Below, piece after piece: positions 24,301-38,100 of a DNA stretch of 64,000 nt. The stretch comes from Tetrahymena elliotti 4EA. Taxonomy: Eukaryota; Ciliophora; Oligohymenophorea; Hymenostomatida; Tetrahymenidae. The DNA lies in the NCBI GenBank assembly GCA_000231825.2, contig JH720350.1, positions 213,568 to 277,567 of the forward strand. Direction: 5' to 3'. The notes under the pieces were generated by a model, which saw only the letters and a program-made list of their open reading frames with translations, was not told the DNA's origin and ran no database searches. Position 1 is the stretch's first letter, and every line of letters begins with the position of its first letter. Both the position numbers and the translations under genes were made by a program.

Positions 24301-27300
24301 ACTGCATTTTTACTTGTTCTATTTCTTCTTCTTTTTCTCCATTCAATCTTATCTTGGCTACTAATTTTAAATCAATTGTATCATCATGCATTTTAAACTA
24401 AACAAAGTGAATATTTCCTAAAGTTGTTCCAACTATAAATATCTATCATTTTTTAAAAAATATGGATTACTTTTAAATTAAAGTTCATGAAGCAAAAAAC
24501 AGAAATTTATTCATTTAAAATTATCAAACTAAACACTCATTTCTTTGTTTCAAAATTTATTTTTTTGAGAAATAATTAATGAATTCAATTTATTTTTTTA
24601 ATTAATAAACATTTTTATTTGAATGATTTAAATACAATTTCTAAAATCTAAATTAAAAAGCTAGATTTTCTCAATTTTTCTAATGAAATTCTTGGGATTA
24701 TTTAGCTCCTTAAAATCTTAATTTTATTTGAAATAAAAGCTATTTTTTATCAAATCAAAATTAATAATTTCATGCTTTAGAACTCGAAAGATTAGAAATT
24801 AATAAAAAATTTACTGAATAGCCACTTATAAACTCCAAACAAGTAGGTTCTTCATGAGGAGATAAGTAAAATATTGACATTAATCTTCCAAATTCATAGT
24901 TTATGAGATAAAGTTCATTATTTGAAAAAGTAACTACCATCAAGTTATGATAAACAGATATTTCAAGATTTTGAATTTCTTTCCCAATATATATTTCCCT
25001 GATTTTTTCAAAAGTACCATTTTACTGTTCTTTCTATATAAAAATATTTCCATCAAAGCTGGCACTTGTTAATAATCTATTTAAATAGTCCATTTTGATA
25101 ACAGACACCTCATCATTATGGCCTTGAATCTTTCCTATATTCTCACCATCTCTTGAGCTAAATATTTTAATTATTCCTAAATTTTAATAAGTTATTTATC
25201 TTATTATGCTTGAAAAATAATCAATCTACCTTTCTGATTTCCAATTAAAAATTTTTTATTTTATTAGAATACTCTGAAGGTAGTAATTTCATCTTCCTAA
25301 GACGAAATAATTCCTGATATAATTTTTTTTATTCTTCCAGTACTAATATCTATATATTTTACATCTTTTCTACTACAAATACCCATTTCTTTCCTATTTG
25401 GATCATACTCAATTGCTATTGGGTGTAAGCTCTCCTTAACTTTTTAACTATTTAGTTCATCTTCAAAAAATAAACATGTAACTCTAGAACTAATTAAGCA
25501 TATCCTGTCTTTCAGAATATGAATAAATCTAATAGAATTTCTCAAATCAATATTCATATTTTAAATACACTTCATCTTTCTAATATCCCATACCTTTTAT
25601 TTAAAATTATTGAAAAATTTTCAGAATAATCTTATCAAAAAGGCTATTTAAAATCATTGAAAAAAGCAAAGATAATTTACTTTGATATTAAAACGATCAT
25701 CAGCAGTAATTACCATGGGAGTATTTTCAATGCATTAAATCGAAGTGACTAAAGTTTGGTGTCCAGAAAGCTTACCAAGAGAGTTATAATCATTATATGT
25801 GCTATGTAATGAGTAAATATTAACAGTATTATCATATCCTGCTGTGAGAATAATTTGATATGTTTTAAAAAAAACAATTTAATTAAGATGAGTGTGATCA
25901 ACTTCTATTTTGAACAATTATTTCAAATTTAAAAAATCCCAAATAGCTATTTAATTATCACAAGTTGCCACTGCAACTAACCTCAAATAAGGTATTTCTA
26001 AAATCTAAAGAATACCTTTACTAAATGTTTCTGATTTAAGTGTGCTACTTATCTATGATTTTAATATAAATAAAATATTTTAAAGTTAGATAATTAAAAT
26101 ATTATTTCTACTATTTCTTTCTCTAAATCCCACACATAAAGCTGATTCTTTTTATCTGTAGTTACCCATTTATCAATACACTCAACATACCTTTTTTAAT
26201 TAATGTTAATATTATTCGAAAACAAATCAATTTAATTACCATATTTTAGTCTATTCCTCTGATAGAAATTAACCTATTTAAAAAACTTTTTCATATTCAA
26301 AATTATCACTTGCCTCCCAAAATACCAAATAGCCATCTCTAAAACTTGCTCCAATTCTTTGCTGCTTTTATGACCAGTAAAAGCAAATACAAACTTAATT
26401 TTTTAGCTTAAAAATACCTTAATTTTGCTAACTATTAAAATCATATTTTATTTACTTATTATATTTTAGGATAGAGTTCTCTTGTGACGTTGCAATTTTA
26501 ATCATAGAAAAGAAAATGATCAGAATAGCTGTCAAGAGTAATTACTTTTTAAATAGTTTCAGCATGATGTGAAACAATAATCATATTTTTATTATGATGA
26601 ACAGCATCTATACAATTCTTTTCTTTTGTTAATCTTCTAAGCTGATTGTCATCATCTTTGTATATAATAGGTGGATTTATATCTATATCTCTTACAACTC
26701 TTTGCTGTTTACTTAATTGAAATTTTCTTTCATCAGGAAGTTTTTTACTTGGAATTTTTCTATCATCGACATTGCCTATTTAATTAATTATTACGTTTAT
26801 TAGATAGATAGTAAATTCTTAGATTACATGTATAACTTATTAATTATTTTTTACAGATTACAAACTTTTTAAATGAGATACTTTTTAGAAATTTTGTTTA
26901 TTTGATAAAAATGGCAATCCCATCAAACCAACAATAATAAAAATAATATTTTTTGCTAATTCAAAGAAAGTTGAAATTAAATGATAATAAATAGACATTT
27001 TCTATACATAAAACTTGGTTTTTACCTTCAGAAAAACCAGGATCATTTTCACAGATGTAGTTTGTAATATTCTGAAATTTAATAATTTGTTGCAAATTTT
27101 CATTTTCTACTATTCCCTAATAGAAATCAATAAGAGCAACTGCAAGGTAAAGAGCTTAATTGGAATTGTATTCCATGTGAGTAAGCATTTAAAATAAAAA
27201 ATCAATTATATCTATTCCTTTCTTATTTTAGTAGGAATGAAATATCTGTTCAATTTAAGTAAGATTCCTACTTAAATAATTATTTATGTATTCTATATTG

Positions 27301-27789
27301 AACACCTAAAGCATTTACTAACCATCAGTATCCTTATACTATATGATCTTTTGAATCAAACTTTCTATCTATTATTCATCCAGGTCCTTTTCAAAAGCTT
27401 AAATCATTCACTAAAGCTTTCCAGTTGTAAGTTTGAATATTTTTAAGCAGCTTATGTATGTTTAAGCTAATATTTATTAATAAGATCTAAGTCAATAAAA
27501 ACTTACAAATTAATCTATCAATCAAATTATTAATTGATGCTTGGACCTTATAATTAGTAAGTAACTCTTGATAAAAATAATTAACGATATACTCTTTTGC
27601 ATTGTTTTTTATTAAAACACAAATATTTTTTGAAAGAATGTGCTCTCTTTTATCATTAATATTTATTATTTTTTAATGGTTAAATTGACCAAATAAAATC
27701 TTTAAAGTTGTTCTTTTCTTTTCTTGAATGGCTAAAAATACAATTAAATTGTAATGCCCATTAATTTTTGAAAAATAATCCTCCTTCAT
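21373..27789 (-). CDS. WD40-repeat protein with coiled-coil tail, WDR49/CFAP337-like
   Basis: A large multi-exon gene. From the proposed start at 27789 come a helical N-terminal part, then many WD40 blades: NQLYVWDLEKE, NTVNIYSLHSTYNDY, LSGHQTLVTSIQ, ITADDRFNIKVWDIRKMKC, SSRVTCLFFEDE, KFLIGNQKGQIDYF, GKIQGHNDEVSVIKMDYL, CLEFISGYS joined across an intron to IFIVGTTLGNIHFV, then NAHKDSIHCLQFI and SSLDCYIKIWQYPEMIV. The ITAD-VWDIRKMKCIQ and KFLIGNQKGQI blocks resemble the WDR49/WDR64/CFAP337 family of axonemal proteins. About 480 residues of coiled-coil and Ser/Asn-rich tail follow, to TGA at 21373. At least ten introns are needed. The joins near 27500-27280 and 23200-22860 are weakest, so the locus could be two or three genes. 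Confidence 0.65.
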
Positions 27790-28494
27790 GAAAGTTGTAA
27801 AAATAAATTTTTTTAAGGTTAGCTTACAAATAAAATTTTAATAAATCTTACTCATTTGTTGCCTATTATGAGGTTGTAGTTTACTTTGAAAATTTAATAT
27901 AAAAATTTCCACTTATTTATCTACTTCCAAGCAAATACTTTTTGAATTTTATCCTATTTTCAGATAATTTATTTTTTTACTAATAAAGAATAAAGAATTC
28001 AAATATTTTTGTTTAAAATTATTGTTTGGTAATAAATTATGTTTTTAATAAAATACCTATATAAAATAATACATATCTATCTATCCTCTTTTATGAGAAG
28101 TAAAAAAATCTTATTAATGCAATGGCTAAGGTATTATTCATAGCTTTTTATTTGATTATTCATTATTAAACAAAATTATGAACAAAAAAATTTTCAAAAA
28201 ATAAAATATTTTTGAAGAAAAAAACGTGAAATTAAAAAATAATTTTGAATGAAAATTTAGGTTTTAATTGATTTAATAAAAGTATTTATAGTGCTGCTTT
28301 TACACTTGAGTAAGATCATAGGTATTTTAAATTTAGAAATCAAGAAATAATTTAATCTAGTTGAAGTATTATTTGATTTATAGCTTTTAAAGATATAATT
28401 TTTGTGCTTTTGATTATTTTTATAGTTTATCATTTACAATAAAAATATGAAGGAAATATTGGTTTTGATGTTTAAAAAATGTTTCTTTGAATTC
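27790..28494. other. Intergenic region upstream of the WD40 gene
   Basis: Lies between the proposed start of the WD40 gene and the end of K+ channel gene A, both minus strand. It should hold the WD40 promoter. A further open frame on the minus strand at about 27840-27960 (containing a KYLLGSRQISGNFYIKFS-like reading) may be an upstream exon, but no in-phase splice was found. Confidence 0.4.
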
Positions 28495-31400
28495 TCAATA
28501 ATCATTTAAAAAAATTTGGACTTTGCTTAGATCTTTGACCGCTGATGAGAAATAAGAGCAACTTTCATTATTTTTTTATAATTACAACTGATTTTAGGAA
28601 TAACTATAGTCACTATTATGAGGAGAATAAACTATAAATTAGGAAGAGTTTATATGCTATAAGTTTTATTAAAATATTTTATTATCTTTGATATTGTGGC
28701 GAGGAGTGTTTTCAGATTCAGATGAAGAAGAAGAAATATCTTCATTAACACAAGCCTACTTAAATGACTCCTAAATTTAGTAAGGATTTTAAGTAGATTA
28801 CTACTAATTTAAGCTTTAAATAGTTTAACTTAAAAATGATTTTCTGTTTGATAAAATTGAAAACCTTATTTTGTTTTGGACATAATTCTATAATGTGGGA
28901 AGTTTAATAAAATTTTAATTTTAAAAGTTAGTTTCTTAACCAAATAAGTTCTCTGGGCTTTACAAATCTTTTATTTCATCTATACCATTTAGAGATTTTT
29001 ATATTGGAGCTAATTAAGAAAATACTGACATACGTTTACCTAAATAATTTTAATTTTTTTATACTTCTCTATTGTTGCTATCATTAATATTTTCAATCAT
29101 AGATGTTTCAGGTATAGTATTTTTCTAGTTTACTTAAGTAGTTAATTAATTATCTATATTAGTATTTGCAGAGCCATTTGATATTTACTCGTATTTTAAA
29201 ATCAATTTTTGTATTTTAGTTGTAGCTGCTTTGCTAGATTTTCTCTTTTTAAGAAGAATTGCTTTTTTTCTTTACTTAGACTCTATTAATTTTACCTTTT
29301 GCTGCTAAAATTATCTGAATAAATGATGGCTTTTGGAATTACACATGATGCTTTTTGTTTAGAATGAAGAGTTATTTTTAGCGAAATCTTTATTTTCCAC
29401 ACTAATACTGCTGTTTCTTTAATTTGGGATATGCAAGAATCTTTAACTTCTAATATAATGAGAACTGTTTCTGAATGAAATCTTCATGCTTTTAATATTT
29501 TTTTATTTAAATTTTAAATATTCTAAAATCACTGATAGGTTATTATGTGGTAAATAAAAGTCATAATTCTTTTAAATTTCGAATTCTTCATCTTAATTTT
29601 ATTAGCCCTATACTTTGTAATCTTTTTAGGCATAAGTTTGGACAATTTGGTAGATCAGATCATTTAATTTTTAATTATTGTTTATTTCTGTTCCTAAATT
29701 TTAGTGATTATTATTATTACTGATATGATTGTTCTAAATTCTCATTTTGGAGTTTTGCATAAAAGATTTATCCATTTTACATGATTCATCAATGTTGGTG
29801 TGCTAAAAAAAATATAATTGATTATTATAATTCATGTTATTTGTACTACTGTTGACTGGTAGTTAACTTTTCTACTTACTTGAGCTATTGCTTGTAAGTA
29901 ATGGACTTTATGCATTACCTTTCTAGTTTTGAGCATTATTTTTTTCTTTGTTTGACATTTTAGAACCTGTTATTGCATTCGTTCCTTACTTAGGAGAAGT
30001 TGATGTATTTTGAGGTACGATTAAAGCTAATGGCCTAATAATTTATTTTTAAGCTTTAATATTTTGATCTGTATTTTCTAAATCTGAGGGAATATACAAA
30101 TTAGAATTCAGTACACTTTTAAATTCCTTACTTTGATTCCTATTAAGCTAATTATTGAAAGATTGCTACCTGCTAAATGTTTATGAAAACTATTGAGTGA
30201 AATTTTTTAATTATTCTTCTATGTTTGTATGTTGAGCTCCACCTACAGACACAGAGACAGGTCTAAAATCCAGAGATGAGCTATTGTTATTTTTTATTTC
30301 ATTTTCATTTATCTGTAAATTTTACATGTTATCATGTTGTATTTATTCTTTTGGTAAAACAGTCTCAATATTTTATGAAAATTCTGAAATATCATCAGCT
30401 AGCTCATTATATTCATAATATTAGTCAACATAAGCATCTATAATCTCATTATTTTATAAATAGAAAAAATCATATTTCTGAAAAATAAACTTCTACAAAA
30501 GCAGGCTAGGAAATTTTTAAATCCTTCTGCGAATTTTCTTCCTTTCACAAAATTCAGATAAATTTAGTTTATTGATAGCTGCAATCTACATTTTAAATAA
30601 AAAAATCTTTAATATATATGTTTGATCATTTTCTTTAAATAAAAAATTCTAATCATTTGAAAAAATTTTTAATGATTTTATTCTTTTTATTGCTACTGTA
30701 TCTTATTCAAAAATAAATAAGTAAAAAATTTTCTTAGTATTATTAGGTGCAATGATTGATTGCTAGTTCTATATTTATTTAATAAAATGTTTTCTAAAAA
30801 AATTAAAACGAATAGAGATGAATTCATTCATAAAAATTTACTGAATTAATTAAAGTGGGGGAAGGAGATTACAGCATGGCCCCCATTGATTATAATTAAA
30901 TTTTAATAATTACCTAATTAACTACAAGATGAATATAAGGACATTATTAAAATGTATGATTTAGAGATCTACAGGAAAAGCACTGGGAATTTATTATACC
31001 ATATTCTTATGAATAGAGAAGCTTATCTTGGATATTACAAAATATTTCATAGTCGACAGGGTAAGTTTAAATTAAAGAAAGAAATTGTTTTCTTCTTAGT
31101 CTAATCACTGTAGAGAATTCTTAAGCCTTTATGTTAAAAGAGTGAGCTTAACCAGAAAAGAAGGAGAACTCTCCAAAGTAATCTCCTCTTTATAATTATT
31201 TAACTATTTTATCTGCATTTTCATCAACATAAATGATAAATTTTCCAGATTCTACAAAATATAGATCAAATTCTTAATCATTGATTTCACACATTACTTA
31301 TTCATCTACTCTATATGACTACTCTTCCATAATTGTTATCATATTCCCTAAGAATTCCTCAGAGAAACTATCACTAAACTTCTTAAACTACTATAAAACA

Positions 31401-33450
31401 AATTTATGAGTTTCAAATAACAGCTTATCTCTCAATTAAGGATTAAGCTAATCAATAATTTAATGCTCTTTTTCTTATTCTCTATTGCTTTACAAACACC
31501 ACAAATACTCTAAATATTCCCTCACCTCATATTATAACTCTCTCTCAATATTTTTCTTGCTCATAAAATTACTAATTATATATAGATCTTCTTTTATCTT
31601 TTTATTTTACTTGTTAATTGTAGAAAATATATCTCCAATTGCATTTATACTATACGCAAAAACACCACAAGATATGAGCATAGATGTAATGCAAATTAAT
31701 CTTTCAGTATTATTTACCTATAAATTAAAATTTTATTTTTATTTTCACATTTTATGAAATAAAAGCTTAATAAATCTTAAACAATAAGACAAAAATTTAA
31801 ATTCTCTTTAGAAAAATGCTCTATTATTTTCTTTTTAGCATTTGTTACATTTTGTTTTTTTTTATGAAGAATATTTTCTAAAAATATCTCTAAATATAAG
31901 CCTTTTGTAATAATTCTTTAATTAAAAAGTTTGTTTGTTTGATTGATTGATTAAAAAATATGAATTTTTGATACTTAACCTAAAAATAGACTAATTAATT
32001 AAAGTAAAAGAAAAAATTTTACTGGAGAGAAATCACCATAGCCAACAGTGATCATAGTTACAGTTGCAAAGTAATAAGCAGTAACATATTAACCAAACCA
32101 GCTAGTAGGATAAAATGCATCAGTTTAAATCCATGATCTTGTATTGTTATTCATTTCATAGTGAGCAACTAAAACCCACATGCATGCAAATATGTGAGAG
32201 ACCGTCAAAATAAGGAATAATAATTATACTAAAGAAGAAACTTACATGACCTTAGGAGTTAAGTGAAATCTTTCTTCTATTTTTTTGAATATAACTTTGA
32301 TTGATTTAATTTTGAGGATAAAAAGCAAGTGTAATAGATTGGATCTTTAACGAGAAACAATTAAAACATCATAAACTAGAAATATGGAAGCTAAAACATC
32401 AATAGCAATACCATTTTTTAAATAATTGAATATTACTTATGATCTCTTTGTAATAGGAAGCCCCTTTTCAAAATAACCAAAATTCCATGCTAGAAAAAAA
32501 TCAGCTATCAAAACTGAAATTGAAAATAATAAAAGATGATCATTAAAAAGACTGAACAAAGATTCATTAAAAGTAAGCTCAATAGGAATCATAAACAAGA
32601 AAGCTATAATAACAAATAATATGATAATATCCCATATAAACTTAAATTTTCCAGAAGGTGAAAAGACAGGTATCCACTGAAGCAAATGATCACACCATGA
32701 TAAATGCTCAGGAGTAAAAATCTACTTAAATTTTCTATTGTAAAAATTAGATTCTACATCATCTAATTCTTTTTGTTGTTAGTCATAAGAAACTTTTTTC
32801 TATCTTCTTCCCCAATTAAAACAAAACATTCTACTTTGTTAATTATTATTTAATGAGTTATTTTTCTTTTAATAAGAAGAGTTTGGAAGGGATCCTTCAG
32901 AAATAACAGTTGATTTATCATTTATTAAATTAAAATGATCGTAATTAAGTTTCTTAAATCGTGATGAACTTGTATGGCTTAACCATTTCGTTGCAAAAAA
33001 CTTCCACTTTATTGTACTGAAAATAGACATGGCTCTTGCTTTCTTTTTCCTTTTATTTTCTACTACATTCTCACAATAAGATCTATACATTGGAGTTTAA
33101 TTAGCACATGATGTAAAAGGAATCTATTGCAAAACATTCTTTGTTATCTAAGCTTCAGCATAGATTAAATCTCTACCGCTCATTAGATTATTTTAAATAT
33201 CATTTTAGCTTGAGAATATATTTTTTAATTAGTTAGATTCTATGTTATCATGATGAAGTAGAGAATCATTTCTATATTAAGCTTATGCTCTCTATGTCTA
33301 GAATGTATTCTAGTCTAGTTAATTTAAGTTTTTCGAATTACTAAAAGATTAAATAACTATTGTACTCAATAAGTTATTGCTAGGCCCTTCTTTGCTTGAT
33401 TCACGTTGAAGCACATCTGCCTAGTCTAAATTTTTTTGAGAATTAATCAT
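28495..33450 (-). CDS. Voltage-gated K+ channel with CNBD and zinc knuckle (copy A)
   Basis: Six-segment potassium channel of the EAG/HCN/CNG type. About 270 cytosolic residues precede S1 (KFIWDIIILFVIIAFLFMIP). S2 ends WNFGYFEKG, and S4 is weakly charged, leading into IKVIFKKIEERFHLTPKV. S5 is followed by the pore TVTMITVGYGDFSP (K+ filter GYGD, about residue 465), a phase-0 intron, and S6 (MLISCGVFAYSINAIGD). The CNBD-like domain contains LYFVESGKFIIYVDENADKI and GDYFGEFSFFSGQAHS; the Arg that normally binds the cyclic phosphate is His. CFSCRSLNHTFQQC follows (CX2CX4HX4C), then, past an intron, a Q/N/S-rich tail of about 670 residues. First in a row of four paralogues on this strand. The start at 33450 opens one long exon. 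Confidence 0.9.
30942..30982 (-). other. CCHC zinc-knuckle-like motif in channel A
   Basis: Encodes CFSCRSLNHTFQQC, spacing CX2CX4HX4C, just C-terminal to the CNBD and before the tail intron. The equivalent motif is in all four channels. The spacing matches retroviral-type zinc knuckles; zinc binding is inferred. Confidence 0.7.
32031..32070 (-). other. K+ selectivity filter and conserved intron, channel A
   Basis: Encodes TVTMITVGYGDFSP. The intron (GTAAAATT...) starts directly after the Pro codon, in phase 0, at the same place as in copies B, C and D. Confidence 0.85.
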
Positions 33451-35154
33451 ATGTTTTATATGTATAAAATGTAGTAATTAAAATTTAACATTTAATTAAT
33501 TGATTATTCTTTGCTTACTTTTTTTACTATGACTTTTATTTATTACATAAATCCACAAAATTATCTCTAGTATATCAAAAGTCAAAGAGTTTTTACATTT
33601 TCTTATTTACTAACTAAAAAATACAATTGCTTGCTTTAATATAAGTATCATAAAATATTTGTTTTCAATTACAAAGAAGTGTGATTCTACTTAGTTATTT
33701 CTATCAATAGATCAATGAATTTTTTGTTTTTAATTCTTAATAAATAATTAGTTAAGTAGAACAAAAATTTAAATATTTATTTTCTTAGCATAGATATACC
33801 ATCTTGATCAAAACTTTCAAAATAAATTAAAGTTATTTTAGATAATAAATTAAAAAGATTGTTATTGTATAAGATTTGCTCATAAATAAATGTAGAAATA
33901 TTGCTTTTCAAATTAATAATATAATTTCTGTAAATTTTCAAAATGATGATTTTCTAATTTTAATAATGAATAATAAAAAATTCAAGTATTTTCAAAAATT
34001 GGCTAGTGAAATTCTTAATAAAAATTACTAAATTTATGGGTGGGGGATTTTATTAGTAACTTTTTCTATGAGTTGGAATGGTAGGTTACTTTATTTATGG
34101 ATAGTAATTAACATATTTTAAAGTTACCCCAAATTTATCATTAATTTAAATATTTTAACCTGAAATTTTAATTTATATTTCTTTCTTTATTCATTTTTGC
34201 ATAGTTCATACATAATTTAACATTTTTTATTCTCTTAAAATTTCTTTTCAAAATTTTAAATGGTGTTTTTCTTGTTGTAAAATAAATATTTTCTCAAAGA
34301 TATTATTTGAATAAACTTACTTTTAATTCCAAATTATATTTTAAATAGCCAAAATAGCATTTAAACACTAAATAAAAGTAAAAATTTTATTCAAATAAAA
34401 AAAAACTGAATGCAGCATTTTCTTTTTCAAATTAAAATACAATTTTCAAAAGAATATTATGAGATTAACTAAATGCAAAATTAAGGGATTAATCATTTAA
34501 GATGATATTTGTTAAAAAATAAAAATGTTTGATAACATTAAAAATAATTAACTACTGATTAAAAATAATTAAATTGATGTTTTTACTTTTATAATAGTAT
34601 TTAATATCATATTTCTTTATTTTATGGTCTTTAAATTTAATAATTGATTCATACATAATAAATAAAAATCACCTCATTTTTTTTTATAAATATGAATACA
34701 AAAATTAAATGCCATTTTCATTAGATAAAGCTTAACTATTTTATTTTTTTGTGGCTAGAATTTACCCAGTATTTACTCGGTATGGCAGTAAGGATTGAGT
34801 TAAAACAAAAAAGTTAGGAAAATATCTAAACAAATTTATTTCAGTTAGGTTGTTTGCCTTAAATAACTAATTATAAAGCAAAACATAATATATTTAGAAA
34901 AACAAATAAATAAAAGAAATCTATTTAAGAAATAATAGATTTAAGAATTTTTGAATGAATATAATAGCTGATTTGTTAATATTACTTTTTTAAGTTAGAT
35001 CTATTCAAAATGATAAAATTTGCTTCGTTTTTAAAAAATGTTGATTAATAATTGACTGAAAAATTTTTCTGACAAGGCAAAGAAAGTTTGAATATCCTCA
35101 ATAGAAACTAGAATAAAAATAATTTTTTTTATTGTTTATTTTCTTTAAATAATT
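33451..35154. promoter_or_regulatory. Intergenic between channels A and B
   Basis: 1.7 kb between the start of A and the end of B, so the promoter of A should be here. The sequence is very AT-rich, with slightly GC-richer patches at about 34035-34085 (GGGTGGGGGATT) and 34765-34800 that I could not assign to a gene or RNA. Confidence 0.45.
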
Positions 35155-38100
35155 TCAAAAAATAACCTACTCTATTTTGTACTTTTTTTACTTTTTTGTT
35201 TATTAAATTCTTAGTATTTTTTTATTTTTTTGTTCAGTTTGATTTTTTTGAGGAGATAATTCATCTGTCATTCGATTTGATTTGTAGGAGTTTGTTTAAG
35301 AGATATTTTCTTCTTCATTGCTATCACTTTAAAAATACTAGTCTTTTTGAATCCTTTTTGATGAATTAATTTTTATTTTTTTTTAAGAGTAAAGAGACTC
35401 TATTTCATCTTAATCTTAAGATATTTACTAAATGATTTCCTTTCTTGTGATTTGTTTTTATTATTAATCTTTAATTGTAATTATTTGTGATTCTCTTCTA
35501 GAGCTAAGCAAATCTTTTCTTTCAAAATAGTTTCTTATTGATTAAGGAACTGCTCCATTTTCTTCTTTTAAATACAAATTAATTTATGAGCTATCAAAAA
35601 ACTATCCCGAATTTTTTTGTGATGAAAACATTTGATTATTTTCATTTAAAAAACTATTTTTCTTAGTAACCTAATAGCTTTCTCCTTCATTTTTTGTGTT
35701 AGATTTGTTAATTTAGTTCATATTTCTTAGCATGGGATGAATTAATGTATCTTAACTTGCTGCTTCAGTTTAATTTTATGAAGCAAATTAGCATTTTTCT
35801 AAAAACTTTTATAATTTAGTATTTGGTAAAGAATTTTTAATATTTTAGTTATTTAAAATTATTTGCTGAATTTACAAATTTTCATTATTCTTTTAATCTT
35901 TATTTAAAAATTTATATAAAGATTTTTTCTAGAAAACTCTCATAATTTAGAAATTTCTTTAGCAATTAGGAGTATTGAAAGGATATTAATTCATGTAATT
36001 GCTCTCTTTCAAGTTTGAGTTACTTTTATTAATTTAATCAGCTTGCTGGTCTTGCTAATTTTTAGCATTTTAATTAAGCTTGTGTTAATATTTTAATTAT
36101 TTAAAAAATCTAGATTTAAACTTCATATATTCAATAATGTAAGAAAGATTGTTATGAGGAAGATAAATTTCAAAATTTTTTTAAACATCATATTCTTCAT
36201 TTTCTAAATTTTGCAGTTTTTATTTTTTAAAGCTGTTTTATTTATCAAAAATCTGTTATAATCTATGTATAATACCACTGTTACCAAATTCTGATATTAA
36301 TGACGGCTAATTGGATCTTTCTTTTGAATTTTTAAAATCTTATGAATTGTGTTTAGTAGATTAGATATTATTTAATGTATTTTATTTATTAAAATTTTCA
36401 TAATTTATCATATTATTGGAGGTATGATTTTCTAATTATTAAAGATCACTTATTTTATCAGGGCGTGGAGAAATTAGACATTATATTTTTAGGGTTGGTT
36501 AAATTTAAAGGTTAGATTTTGGTTTCTTTTTTTAATTTCTTTAATTGTATATTGATTGATCAGCAACAATTAAGCTATTATTATTGTTAGTAGATTGAGG
36601 ATTTAATTATTAGTACTCATCACAAAAATTTGTTTTAGATTTTGCTTTTGAAGTAGAAGTTTTTTGGTATAGGCTTTCTTCTTCCAAATTAGAGAAACTT
36701 ATTTTATTTTTTTTAATAGATTATTAAGAGAGACTTTTATTTATGAATAATGCTCTTTTTGCTTCTGAATCAAAAGATAAATCTTACTAAGAATTCAAAT
36801 AACAAATTGATTAACTGACTTAATCAAAATCTTCTTGTTCTTAAAGCTCATGATCATCATCTTCTTTGCTTGCAAATTTCTGTAAGTAATCATCAATATC
36901 GTGTTAGAAATCTATAGCGAATTATTATTATACCATTTATATTGAATTCAAATAAAGAAATTCTGGTTATTTTTAAAGGTATCTTTCTTTTGAGCCACTA
37001 TTCCTTGTTTGTTAAACTGACTAATTACTGATGTTAGCAATTCTAATCTAAAAATTATGAATAAATTGTAATAAATAAAAATTCTTGACAAGAATAAATA
37101 ATAAATAAACAAACTAAAATTTTTGGGATAAAAGGGGGCTTTTTTATTACAAAAAGTGAAAAAAGAAAAACATTTAACTTTAAACAATTGAATTTTTATA
37201 TGGAAGAATAAACTACCTTATTGAATTTAGGGAATATCTTTGGACAGTTCATTGTAAGATGAGATTTCAAGCAATAATAGCATTTTGAATTAATTATACT
37301 ATAGTTCTAAATATATAACAGATTATCTTTAATATTACAGAATGCTTCATGATCTGAAGGTCTGTTTTTAAACAAATCAAATATATTAGACCTTTTAATC
37401 TTTAAAACTTAAGTGAACTCTGTGGCCTTAAAGTTCAAATTTGTTGATTAACCTGTAAAAAAAGAATAATCGCCAAAATAGTCTCCCTTTTTAAGACACT
37501 TTAAAATCTTTTTGGCATCTTCATCCATAAACACTTGTACTTCACCAGAATCAATAAAGTAAAGGCTATTATCATCTTAAATAGTTTCAGAAACTATGAT
37601 TTCATCTGGCCTATAAGAACACTCTTGGATTAGCTAAATTACATCTATAACAAATTACTATGAAAAATTATCTTTAAATATTTTATTATCAAGTATAAAC
37701 ATTTTAAATGTTTGAAAAAGAAGCCTCTCTTTAAGCTTGGGGCTCAGTTAATTAATAAGATTTTACTCCTATTCTTTATCTCTAGAATATTAAATATCCC
37801 AATAATATTCTAAATATTATTTAATTTGCATTTACAACTCAAAGTCTATATTCTTTTTAGCCATGTATGAACTGATTATGTACATATTATTCTTTTTATC
37901 CAAACTCTTTTAATTCAAAGTATTAAAAATTGTACCAATAGCATTAATACTATAAGCGAAAACACCACAAGAAAAAAGCATTGTAAATACACTTACCACC
38001 ATTTCCGTTGGGTTTGACTAATTTTATTAATATTTTTTTAAATATTGTTTTAAATCTATTGAAATTATTTTTTATTTATTAATTAAATATAAGAACTTTT

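Noticed and set aside
27380..27789. Reading the WD40 gene's first exon straight to a TGA near 27398 as a separate small gene
   Set aside because: An in-phase GTAAGT...TTTAAG intron links it to the next exon, and the alternative makes two overlapping genes; still uncertain.
31485..31757. Plus-strand frame inside channel A
   Set aside because: Antisense shadow of the S6 and linker coding region of channel A.
34735..34830. Slightly GC-richer patch in the A/B intergenic region as a tRNA or ncRNA
   Set aside because: No cloverleaf arms, no TTCRA loop motif and no conserved hairpin could be drawn.
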